NCBI GenBank assembly: GCA_019633425.1
Contig: WSUB01000018.1
Span: 253,699-317,698, forward strand
Length of the DNA stretch: 64,000 nucleotides
From: Tulasnella sp. 424
Taxonomy: Eukaryota; Basidiomycota; Agaricomycetes; Cantharellales; Tulasnellaceae
Reading direction: 5' to 3'
Below are positions 11,499-21,779 of the stretch, piece by piece. Position 1 is the first letter of the stretch, and each line of letters begins with the position of its first letter. Both the position numbers and the translations under genes were made by a program. The notes beneath the pieces are model-generated. The model was not told the origin of the DNA and did not search any database. It saw nothing but the letters and a program-made list of their open reading frames with translations.

Positions 11499-12278
11499 NN
11501 NNNNNNNNNNNNNNNNNNNNNNNNNNNNNNNNNNNNNNNNNNNNNNNNNNNNNNNNNNNNNNNNNNNNNNNNNNNNNNNNNNNNNNNNNNNNNNNNNNNN
11601 NNNNNNNNNNNNNNNNNNNNNNNNNNNNNNNNNNNNNNNNNNNNNNNNNNNNNNNNNNNNNNNNNNNNNNNNNNNNNNNNNNNNNNNNNNNNNNNNNNNN
11701 NNNNNNNNNNNNNNNNNNNNNNNNNNNNNNNNNNNNNNNNNNNNNNNNNNNNNNNNNNNNNNNNNNNNNNNNNNNNNNNNNNNNNNNNNNNNNNNNNNNN
11801 NNNNNNNNNNNNNNNNNNNNNNNNNNNNNNNNNNNNNNNNNNNNNNNNNNNNNNNNNNNNNNNNNNNNNNNNNNNNNNNNNNNNNNNNNNNNNNNNNNNN
11901 NNNNNNNNNNNNNNNNNNNNNNNNNNNNNNNNNNNNNNNNNNNNNNNNNNNNNNNNNNNNNNNNNNNNNNNNNNNNNNNNNNNNNNNNNNNNNNNNNNNN
12001 NNNNNNNNNNNNNNNNNNNNNNNNNNNNNNNNNNNNNNNNNNNNNNNNNNNNNNNNNNNNNNNNNNNNNNNNNNNNNNNNNNNNNNNNNNNNNNNNNNNN
12101 NNNNNNNNNNNNNNNNNNNNNNNNNNNNNNNNNNNNNNNNNNNNNNNNNNNNNNNNNNNNNNNNNNNNNNNNNNNNNNNNNNNNNNNNNNNNNNNNNNNN
12201 NNNNNNNNNNNNNNNNNNNNNNNNNNNNNNNNNNNNNNNNNNNNNNNNNNNNNNNNNNNNNNNNNNNNNNNNNNNNNN
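11499..12278. other. Assembly gap of 780 N
   Basis: It separates the G6 promoter side from G7 exon 5. The paralogous interval between matching positions 13628 and 14409 is also 780 nt, so the gap probably hides the equivalent stretch, including G7 exons 6 and 7. Apparent ORFs through it are meaningless. Confidence 0.98.
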
Positions 12279-12319
12279 GACATGCTGGACCAGATATTCT
12301 TGGAATTCCAAGCGCTCAC

Positions 12320-13053
12320 GTCACCAGCCAAGTACTTTGTCTTGGTCAACATCCTCTCATATCCATCTAGCTTGGCATTCAGTGTCTCGACATGTTTCTG
12401 GAACTTGTCTTCGTCGGTAGCAAGGCCCTTGAATGGGTTAAAAAGCTTCTCCACCGCGATCCCGCTCACGGAGGGCTCGAAGTCTGCTTGCTCAACGCAT
12501 GCAGCCTGTTCGAATAAGGCAACTGCTTTGAGATCCTTTGGGTCGGGTATGAGCTTGGTTCCTTGATTTGCGTATTTTGCGGCGATGTATCGCCCAATAG
12601 CACGAGACTCTGGAAGTACGCAGGGAGGGCGTCAGTGGCCTATGAAGTGAGCTTCGGAAACAGTCGGCGCACCAAACAGAATGAAACCTTCATCCTAAAG
12701 GATCAGGTCCATGTTAATCATGTTCCTCGATACCAGGGGTCGAAGCCACGTACGTCGAGGACGGGCATTTGCCCAAAAGGTTGCTTCTCTAGATGTGCCT
12801 CGGTTTTGTGCTCCCCGATGGTCTGTTACGATTTTAACAAGAACGTTCATTAGACATCTCAGTATCAAAACCTCCACGGGAGTTGGACCCACCCAGTCAA
12901 TAGGCTTAATGACAAAATCTACACCTTTCTCGAACAGGACGACTTTGACGCGGCGCGTGCAGGTCGACACGTCGGAACCAATGATCTACACAGCAACATC
13001 GACCGTCAATTGCTAGTCAAGGTCCTCAACGCTTGACTCACAGTAAGGACCAT
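12320..13053 (-). CDS. GST locus G7, phi-class glutathione S-transferase, 3' exons in gap
   Basis: Exons 1-5 are 13042-13053, 12878-12985, 12754-12822, 12673-12694 and 12320-12609, all with the array's usual splice sites and lengths. Ser-11 is present in VSTCTRRV; exon 3 reads EHKTEAHLEKQPFGQMPVLD; exon 5 ends YERMLTKTKYLAGD. Exons 6 and 7, about 160 nt of coding sequence, should lie below 12279 in the run of N. No inactivating change is visible in the sequenced part. It is very close to G8 and belongs to the G6-G8 subfamily. Confidence 0.8.
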
Positions 13054-13278
13054 GATAGCTGCAGTTTACTGAAGGGTTAAGCTGGGAGACAGTGGAAGGT
13101 AGGAGAGCAGGGAATAGCTTGAGTGAGGATGATCATTCCTTCAAAGGATGCAGCGATATATAAAGCCATGGGAGTGTTTGAGTTCCCATCTCACTCGATT
13201 CTGTCGGATCAGTCAGTGGGGTTTCTTGTCATATCCATTATGCGCGTTTGGCTAAGCTGACAAGAAAACGTCGCAGTC

Positions 13279-13298
13279 TTAGTCAGCAAACGTCAGCA
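13279..13298. promoter_or_regulatory. bZIP-like element upstream of G7
   Basis: TTAGTCAGCAAACGTCAGCA, 226 bp upstream of the G7 ATG. A TATATAA near 13152 lies about 100 bp upstream of the ATG. Confidence 0.5.
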
Positions 13299-13540
13299 CT
13301 TTTACGCCCTCTCAACTGGGTTTTTGCTCGTGTTCTCAGCTAATGACTATTTGTCATAATGTCAGCCGAAGCGGATCATAACCCTTTTAATCTCTCTGAA
13401 TTCATTCGCTCAACTGCGCAACCATCGATGCTGAGCCTCGGATTGGTGCGCCCTTTGGACCGCCTTAGGCTTTAGGCCGCTACTTCTCGTAAACATTCAA
13501 AAGATGATGAGTAATAATACCATATTACTAGCTCTCTAAT

Positions 13541-13839
13541 CTATGCCCCCAGATCTGAATAGAATCCCTTGAAAATTGATTCGACACGCTGTGCATCTGA
13601 CCATGGGTGACCTTCCCGCGTTGATCTTGCCGCAGTCTTCTGCCGCGGTAGAAATCCGGGGTATATATCCGATTAAAGTAAAAAGGAGTACTTACATATC
13701 CTCCCGTGGTAACAGTGCTTGGTGTCATGGTTGTGTAACGACACGGTGCCGGGTAGGATTCCGTTGCTCGATCAGATCCAGTGTCCAGGTCGGTCACATA
13801 GCCAGTAGTATACTCGCCCAAAGCGCGCCAATTATCATG
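13541..13839 (-). pseudogene. 3' exons of an unidentified gene (copy 2) between G7 and G8
   Basis: Two joined exons can be read: 13696-13839 (48 codons, HDNWRALGEYTTGYVTDLDT onward, then DRATESYPAPCRYTTMTP) and 13541-13639 (33 codons, ending GFYSDLGA TAG). They have a GTAAGT donor, a GGCAG acceptor and phase 0 on both sides, so this was once real coding sequence. No upstream exons precede it before the 3' flank of G8 begins. I do not recognise the family. It is best explained as a gene tail carried along in each GST repeat unit. Confidence 0.5.
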
Positions 13840-14154
13840 CTATGTAGTTAGCTAACTCCGAACATCTTCGCTCCAGACGCTCTCGCTCGTCATCGCCACG
13901 ATGTTTTCTGTGTTTAACCCATAGAATGCTTGTGAGTCGCTTTCCCTTCGTGTAAGATTCAAACACGGTTAGAAACAGTGGGCCGGGTCTCAGCAGCCCA
14001 CTAGACGCGTCTGCATTTTCACCGATCATCCCACAAGCTGTTTTCTTCCCCGCTATCACACACTAAGGGCTCATACCACGGATAATGGCAAAGATTCCGT
14101 AGATTTCATATACATTTCCGCAATGAGCTATCTACACTACTGCTGACGCTTCTG

Positions 14155-15183
14155 TTAAAGCATGTTTCCCTTCTCATTGGCCTTGATCCACGATGGACGA
14201 GTCTTCAGGGCCTGCCACCAGCTGCAGTGAAAGTTCCGATCAATACCTGTCTGTTAGACTGCAATCCGAGATACGTTCACTCACGCATAGAACTTGGGGT
14301 GGGACTCGAAGACCTCGGGGGCAAATTTCTCTACAATCTCTCCGTGGGGAAGATGCCAAAGATCGACCAGCGTAATCTCCTGTTCGGCGAGCGGCCGGTA
14401 TCGTTAGCGACATGCTCGACCAGATGTTCGTGGAATTCCAAGCGCTCACGTCACCAGCCAAGTACTTTGTCTTGGTCAACATCCTATCATACCCATCTAG
14501 CTTGGCATTTAGTGCCTCGACATGTTTCTGGAACTTGTCTTCGTCGGTAGCAAGGCCCTTGTATGGGTTAGAAAACTTCTCCACCGCGATCCCGCTCGCG
14601 GCGGGTTCGAAGTCTGCTTGCTCAACGCATGCAGCCTGTTCAAATAGGGCAACTGCTTTGAGATCTTTTGGGTCGGGTATGAGCTTGGTTCCTTGATTTG
14701 CGTATTTCGTGGCGATGTATCGCCCAATAGCACGAGACTCTGGAAGTATGCAGGGAGGGCGTCAGTTGCCTATTAAGTGAGCTTCGGAGACAGTCGGCGC
14801 ACCAAACAGAATAAAACCCTCATCCTAAAGGATAAGGTCGGCGTTAATCATGTTCCTCGATACCAGGGGTCGAAGCCACGTACGTCGAGGACGGGAATTT
14901 GCCCAAAAGGTTGCTTCTCTAGATATGCCTCGGTTTTGTGCTCCCTAATGGTCTGTTACGATTTTAACAAGAAGGTTCATTAGACACCTCAGTATCAAGA
15001 CCTCCGCGGGAGTTGGACCCACCCAGTCAATGGGCTTGATGACAAAATCCACGCCTTTCTCGAACAGGACGACCTTGATGCGCCGCGTGCAGGTCGCCAC
15101 GTCGTCACCAATGATCTACACAACAGCATCGACTATCAATTGCTAGTCAAGGTCCTCAACGCTTGACTCACAGTAAGGACCAT
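14155..15183 (-). CDS. GST locus G8, phi-class GST with a GC splice donor and Ser-11 changed to Ala
   Basis: Exons 15172-15183, 15008-15115, 14884-14952, 14803-14824, 14450-14739, 14285-14379, 14155-14221 (TAA), 663 nt, 220 aa. Exon and intron lengths match G6. Two oddities. The donor after exon 2 is GCGGAG where G6 and G7 have GTGGAG; GC-AG introns do splice, but inefficiently. The catalytic-serine motif reads VATCTRRI, so the expected nucleophile-activating Ser-11 is Ala; the following Thr or Cys might substitute, as in other GST classes. The remaining motifs (EKQPFGQIPVLD, ESRAIGRYIATKYANQG, LTKTKYLAGD, LVDLWHLPHGE) are intact. It may encode a binding protein or an altered enzyme, or be starting to decay. 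Confidence 0.75.
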
Positions 15184-15400
15184 GATAGCTGCAGTTTACT
15201 GAAGGGTTAAGCTGGGAGACGGTGGAAGGTAGGGAATAGCTTGAGTGAGGATGATCATTCCTTCAAAGGATGCAGCGATATATAAAGCCATGGGAGTGTT
15301 TTAATTCCCATCTCACTCGATTCTGTCGGATCAGTCAGTGGGGTTTCTTGTCATATCCATTATGCGCGTTTGGCTAAGCTGACAAGAAAACGTCGCAGTC

Positions 15401-15420
15401 TTAGTCAGCAGACGTCAACA
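15401..15420. promoter_or_regulatory. bZIP-like element upstream of G8
   Basis: TTAGTCAGCAGACGTCAACA, 218 bp upstream of the G8 ATG. The second half-site has drifted. Confidence 0.45.
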
Positions 15421-15663
15421 CTTTTACGCCCTCTCAACTCGGATTTTGCTCGTGTTCTCAGCTAATGACTATTTGTCATAATGTCAGCCGAAGCACATTA
15501 TAACCCTTTAATCTCTCTGAATTCACTAGCTCAACTGCGCAACCATCAATGCTGAGCCTCTGATTGGTGCGCCCTCTGGACCGCCTTAAGCTTTAGAACC
15601 CCCTACTTCTCGTAAACATTCAAAAAATGATGATTAATAATACCACATTGTTAATTCTCTAAT

Positions 15664-15960
15664 CTATGCCCCGGATCTTAATAAATCCCTTGAAATTGCT
15701 TCGACACAGTTCGACACGCTATCCATCTGATCATGGGTGACCTTCCCGCGTTGATCTTGCCGCAGTCTTCTGCCGCGGTAGAAATCCGGGGTAAGTATCC
15801 GATTAAAAGTAAAAAGGAGTGCTGACATACACTCCCGTGGTAGCAGGGTCTGTGTCATGGTTGTGTAACGACACGGTGTCGGGCAGAATTCTGTTGCTCT
15901 GTCAGATCCAGTGTCCAGGTCGGTCACGTATACTCGTCCAAAGCTCACCGATTATTACGC
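15664..15960 (-). pseudogene. 3' fragment of the unidentified gene (copy 3)
   Basis: It shares TDLDTGSDRATE and PCRYTTMT with copy 2 but is shifted out of frame after the second motif and lacks the same end. It is decayed further than copy 2. Confidence 0.4.
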
Positions 15961-16115
15961 TCTGTAGTTAGCTAAACTCAGGGCACTGCTCTCAGGCTCG
16001 GTGAATACAGAGTAGATTGTCTCAAAAATGACGTCTATTTGGCATTTCTGCACATGCGCTATCTAGAGCTTTGGCACCTTTTCGCCCCACGTTTCACGTG
16101 ATACTGCGACAAATC

Positions 16116-17119
16116 TCAGGGCTTGCTGGCTTCGATCCAAGCAGGGCGTGTTTTGAGAGAGTGCCACCAGCTAGAAATTGGCATTGTTGAGTAGGTCGCG
16201 AGCTGGGGATATCTCGGCAAAAGCAGGCTTACGGGTTAACCTTTGGGTGGGATTCGAACAGCTGAGGAGCGAGCTTCTCAACAACTTTTCCATAAGGAAG
16301 GTGCCAGAGGTCTGACTTCCGGTCGAAGCAGCGGTCGTCAAAACTCTGATCGAGCTCTCGGGTCTGCGGAGACTCACGTTACTCGCTAGATATCTCTGCT
16401 TGTTCAACATCCTCTCGTAGCCATCAAACTTGGCGTTTAGTGTATCGCTGTGCTTCTGAAGCTTTGGCCCGTCGGTGGCAATGCCTTTCTAAGGATTAAA
16501 GAGTTTCTCAACCGCGATGCCAGTGGCATAAGGGTCAAAGTCGGCTTGTTCGACGCTCGCAGCTTGTTCAAAGAGGGCAACAGCTTTGAGGGCCTTGGGG
16601 TCGGGTATAAGCTTTGTTCCTTGATTAGCATACTTGGCTGCGATGTAACGCGTGATGGCTCGCGATTCTTGTCAACGCTCGATTGTGAGTGCAAGCAGCC
16701 TAACAAGGCAGTTGGGCCAAGTAAAAGCTCACCAAAGACAGTGAAACCATCATCCTGAACGACCAGAGACTGTCAGACACTTCTGTCTTACATGACAAGG
16801 CACGAAGGACACTCAGGTCGAGGACGGGGATCTGACCAAAGGGCTGCATCTTGAGGTACTCTTCACTCTTTTGTTCCGCTTTGGACTAGCGTAGGTTTAA
16901 TCGTCGGTGGTCTCAACTACTTTGCTCAGTCACTTTATGAGCTCGGTCATACCAAGTCGATCGTCCTGAGCGTAAAGCCAACACCCTTCTCGTACAGAAC
17001 CGTTCTAACGCGGCGGGTGCAGCTCGACATTGGTGAGCCGATTAGCTGCGGAAGTTAATCATAAGCACCGATGCATCAAATGCACGTCGTATAGATGTTT
17101 TACGCACCGTGAGGACCAT
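16116..17119 (-). pseudogene. GST locus G9, phi-class GST pseudogene
   Basis: Exon remnants: 17108-17119, 16953-17045 (LIGSPMSSCTRRVRTVLYEKG), 16817-16885, 16733-16754, 16378-16667, about 16233-16315 and 16116-16170 (TGA). Three defects. Exon 5 has an in-frame TAG at 16489-16491 inside LFNP-KGIATD. The donor after exon 3 reads CTGAGT where GTGAGT is expected. Exon 6 has lost its first codons and its acceptor is degenerate, giving TCAGACCTCTGG directly. The KYLAGD turn is RYLASN. The first exons still look sound, so decay is recent. It is the outermost member of the array. Confidence 0.82.
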
Positions 17120-17305
17120 GGTGCTGGGTGGGGTTCTCTAAGTTGCTTGATAGAAAGAGCTTAAGATGCTAGCCGTCTGTGAGCTTCGACAGCCCACTAT
17201 ATATACTACTGAAGGATACCACGCATTTTTAATGCTGAAATGTCGCTTTGCAAGCTTGCAAGTGGCGTTTCGTGGGAGAGGGGGTGTTGGGGTTGAGGGG
17301 TTTGC

Positions 17306-17330
17306 TTAGTCAGCAGTCAAGCATGTCAGC
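17306..17330. promoter_or_regulatory. bZIP-like element upstream of G9
   Basis: TTAGTCAGCAGTCAAGCATG followed by TCAGC, 187 bp upstream of the G9 ATG. The spacing between the half-sites is stretched relative to the other loci. Confidence 0.4.
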
Positions 17331-20262
17331 GACATTACGATCCAGTCGGTTATAGATGTGGCCGGTTTGCCTCCTTCCGTCTTGAGAAATCTTCGCCAGG
17401 GTCCACATGACATTTCACAAAGGTGATTGGCTTGTCTCCTTGAAAAGCTGGATCTTACGCTTGCACTATTTGTCAAAGCCGGGATTGGCATCTCCTACTG
17501 CCAGGTTCAGCTCTCAACGCACCAATTAGCCTTTCCAGCAACCTTCACAGCTGACGGAAAACCAAAACAGTAGTCAAAATACCCATTACAATGATTCGAA
17601 AGCGAATTCCATCAGAGTAGTCCCGTCTCGCGGGGTTGAGGGGCCTGCCTGAGCGGGCATGGGGTCGCCAGTGCCATTTCCCGTCATCGCCACAATTCAC
17701 CAGGCATTCAATGTATGGGCAGAAACATTCTAAGAGAAACGGCCCGTAATTGGTCCGAAACTACCGTGGACTGAGTGCAACGGGTATATCGCTAGGATAT
17801 GTCGATCCCGCGGCACAACCAGCAGCCCCTTGTAGCGTGTCACTACGTCCCTCAGGCGTGCCGAAAGCACAGCAGTTTTCCTTCTACGTCGCTTTGAAAC
17901 AAAGGTGGCTTTATGAAGCTCCACAAGTGGACCGAAGGCCACGTTACACCAGCTCTCGAGACGCTGTCATGTCAACTACACTGCCGCGGTGCAAGGCCTC
18001 TCGACAAATGTGTTTGGTTATAGGATCCGCGTCATTTTTGCTTTTTTACGCAATTTCGTGCACGCACGCATGGACAAGTGGAAGGAGATCAGACACTGGC
18101 TCATTCGACAGTTCAAACTACGATGCGTTCTCATCGTGACGAGTTGCCTAAGTGCATCGCCAAATTCCGAGGATCGGCAGTCGTCGGTCGTCTCCGTCGG
18201 ATCGGCCTCAGGAGAATACTCCACCAAGTCCTCAAACATCGTTTCCAAGCACGCATCCTCCTGTTACCATTTCTATAGGTTGAATTGTCTCTCGCCCGGT
18301 CACAAGACACTCCTCTCAGTCTCCGCTGTCCTTCCTTAAAGACGTCGCTGTTTCCTGCAGGCAATTTACTTTTAGCCTTTCCATGGGAATACGAGTGGTC
18401 AAAGCTCCTCGATCATACCTCCGCAAAAAGTTTTGGACCTCATGCTTTACCGGAAACTGGGCATTCTAAATTGATCACGGGCACAGAGATCTCGGCTCCG
18501 ATTCAACGAATATTCAATGTCAGTCGAACGGAGATCATTTTCGTGTCTCCTCGGACTTATCCGTACACGACCGTGATGAGACCTAGACGCTCAGGCATCG
18601 AGGAAAACACCTGCTGAGGAGCAGCGTCCTTGAATAACTTACCACTATCGGATGCATGCTAGCCGAGATCCTCTCCTGTGATAGCTCAAAGTAGTCCTGA
18701 TCCCGGATTTGCCGGTCCTAGATCCGACCCCTGCATTTCCCTTTGGAGTGACACGCTGCATCGAGGAAGTAGCTCGTGCACGTGTTTTCTATCTCTGTGA
18801 TGTCCTGCACTGCCCATACACTTCCGCGGACTCTGTTGTCGTCGGCGGCGGAAAGCAATCGTCGCTAAACCTCCTAAAGACCGGTGCGCCGATCTCGGGG
18901 TTAAGTCGAGACAGCATGGCCCAGGTTGTGCAAATTGAATTGACCACACAGCCTGGTCTCCCGATCAATCGATTCTGGTAAGACGGAAAATAGTTCCTAG
19001 CACTCCACCCGCTTCGAATCGCTGGTGATGGATTGGATACCTTAAGACCAATCATCTTTGCGGAAATTAGGCTGCGGACGAGGCCTCAAGGTTGATGAGT
19101 GGCTCTGCTGATCCGAGTTTTCCCCCATCTCCACCGGACAATTGACGTCAAATGACCAGTTGAGTACGTTACAAGCAAGACGGTCTATCTCTGGCGAGAC
19201 CCGGCGAGCGTCTAAAGGCCTCGAAGGGCGCTCCCTGTGCGTTTAGGGTTTTAAGAGTCCAGACGAGAGGTAGTACTGATTTGTTTAGACGCCAAAAAGA
19301 CGTATCCCTTGCCCTCCCTCGAGTCCGTTGCAGGCTGCGACAGTTGCGCTATAATAGGTTAATGGCTGCGTAATCGGGTCGCCAGGTGGACTGACGTCTT
19401 CACCCTGAGCCCGAATGCTCCATGGGGAGTTGGCGACGCCACGTTTAGGACTAACCCGGAAGCGCCTGATTGTTGTTCGTGGTCCCGCAATCCCAAGCGA
19501 TTGCGCTGACGAAATCCCTTCCAACGACCGAATAAGGCTAATCAAGATGAATCGATGCTTTTTTGTTGACTGAGAGGCGAACGAAGTAACTAGAATATTC
19601 CTCGGAATCTGAGATAGAGTGATAGTTGCCTCCAACGCGCCTCCAACTCAGTCTCGATGCTGCCTCGACATGCAAAGACGGCACCCAGAGTGCGGGAGGG
19701 AGACAGTCCTATGGCCTGTGAGATGCGATCGTCATGGAATAGGAGCCCATGGTTGAATCTCTAGTCTCATGCTCTGACCGGCTGACCGGAGGGCAGGGCC
19801 GCTTGGGTGACGAAGAGCATAAGGTGGTGGCGAGCGGGCAGGTCGAATAACACAGCGGATACTTTGTCTGGGCACCGTCGAACTCCGGGAAACGTAAAAA
19901 TTGGCCGGAGTCCCAAAACTCCATGCCTTGGACGCACGCACGCGTCGTCATTTGCCCCTCCCTCGCTTCCCTTCACCCTCCTCGCGCGTCGCTGCGAGTC
20001 AAGCAACCAAACGGCGATTTTCCAAGCAAGATCGGTTCCAAAGTGGGTTATGGAGACGCCGTGGCTGTTTCGTTCTCAGCAGGTTTCGGGTTTATAAGAT
20101 TTACGTTCCTTTTGTCGCCAGGGCTTCGTTCGCTAGACGCCTTTCCACTCATCTCCGCACTCCTCCCCCCCCCTCCTTCGAACATCTATTTCTACTCGAC
20201 TTTCGCACAAACCGCCACGTCCACCACACCCTCCAATACCCACATCCCCCAACTCTCACCAA
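17331..20262. other. Long intergenic region
   Basis: Nearly 3 kb with no coding reading I can support: the short open frames lack matching splice sites and family motifs. The last 150 bp before 20263 are rich in C and T, typical of a fungal core promoter and 5' leader. Confidence 0.5.
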
Positions 20263-21779
20263 ATGTCGGCGCCATACCCTGAGCCCCGCCCACCAGGATT
20301 CTCGTTCACAGACCTTGACTCGATCCCACTTTTTATGAGGCACCTTCCAGAGGACGACGGGAGTAACAATATCGCACTTGAAGCACTCCAGTCCCTTGTC
20401 TACGAAGGCACTCCAGATGGTGCGCACACGGACTTCATCTACGATTGGTCGTGTGGTTGCTAGATCCTGACGCGCTCTTCTCCACCCTGTTCGCAATCTG
20501 GAACCACCACCCACGACGCACCGCGCTTATTTTCGACCCGTCAACAGAGCAGGCACGCAACTTCAAAGACCAAGGCAATGAGTACTTCAGAGGGAGACGC
20601 TATCGCGAGGCCTCTGCCTTCTACACGCAAGGAATCAATGCCAACCCGCCAGACCCAATAATCCAAGAGGCACTTTTACTCAACCGAGCAGCGTGTAATC
20701 TTGAATTAAGTAAGTACTATGTTTTGGGGAGGGCGCAAACCATGGATGTTCTCTCGTGGCATCCGACTTTCTGTCTTGCTGCGAACCTTGACTTGTTTCA
20801 ACACCCCAAAACGCCTTGGGCTTCCCCGCTCGGCATGACGTTCTCACATCGACGGCACTGACCGCGGGTCCTCCTTTTTTCCCTTTCTGCAGAGAACTTC
20901 GGCATGGTTTTGCGAGATACTTCAGCAGCATTAATGATCAACCCAAGAAGTCCCAAAGCTTATTTCCGAGCGTCAGCGGCACTAGTGTCGTTAGAACGGT
21001 TCACGGAGGCACTGGATGTTTGTGACCGTTGTCTCGCATTCGACCCTCAGAACACTTCGGTCCGGCAACAACGGGAGAAGATTGCTGGGCTAAGAGAGGC
21101 GAATGAACGGAAAGAAATGGAGAAGGCAGAACGGCTGCGGAAAGAGCGCGAGGAGAGGCGCGTCATGAACGCTGTTTTCCAGGTAAGCTCTGCGAATCGC
21201 TCTGTCCGGGCCGAAAGAACTTACCATTGCTGTCTCAAGTCTCTTAACCTCGTCGTATTGGCTCCATCCAACAATGCTCAACCTCAGTATCAGCCGCACT
21301 TCGATCCTGCCTTCAGTGGGCTCCGCACTAGCGCCACTCCAATCCTCTTCCCCGTTTTCCTCCTATACCCACAACACAACACTTCCGACCTCATTACGTC
21401 TTTCGACCCTTCCGCAACATTCTCCTCGCACCTCGCAACGATGTTCCCGCCTACCCCAGGTGCACCCCCCATGCAAACAGCTTACGGTGTTCGCCCACCC
21501 GAAAAGGGTCCGGATTGGGACCCCAACGGCGAATACACGACCTCGAATTTGTCCGTTTACGCAACCACGCATCGTCGAAGGCTTCTGAAGATCGGCAAAC
21601 GAATGACGTTACGGGACGCGTGTGACGCAGCAGCTGCTGGGGCGTCTCCAGGGGAGAAGGACGGTCTGGAGCTCCGCGACGGGTCGTTGAGTTTCATCGT
21701 TCTGCCCAAGGGCGAGCGTGAGCGCGTGTGGGCTGATGATTTCAAGCGACGGCGAGCAGCCGAGGGTTACCAATCATAG
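20263..21779 (+). CDS. CNS1: TPR co-chaperone of Hsp90/Hsp70, CNS1/TTC4 family
   Basis: Exons 20263-20419, 20548-20709, 20893-21182, 21288-21779 give 1101 nt, 366 aa, close to the family size. The N-terminus (IPLFMRHLPEDD) matches the usual 'P.FM..LPE' opening. Residues about 55-175 form three TPR repeats (QARNFKDQGNEYFRGRRY, LLLNRAACNLELKNFG, PKAYFRASAALVSLERF) with the carboxylate-clamp layout that binds the EEVD tail of Hsp90. A charged helix (REANERKEMEKAERLRKERE) follows. The C-terminal domain has FPVFLLYPQHNTSDLI, the start of the Cns1 wheel domain. Cns1 is essential in yeast and delivers clients such as elongation factor 2. Intron 3 is 105 nt with no stop, so an unspliced form would add 35 residues. 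Confidence 0.9.

Noticed and set aside
11406..12469. Long ORFs on both strands at 11.4-12.5 kb
   Set aside because: They consist mainly of translated N from the assembly gap.
17750..19635. Several 80-130 codon ORFs between the GST array and CNS1
   Set aside because: No matching splice sites, motifs or paralogues, and frames overlap on both strands.
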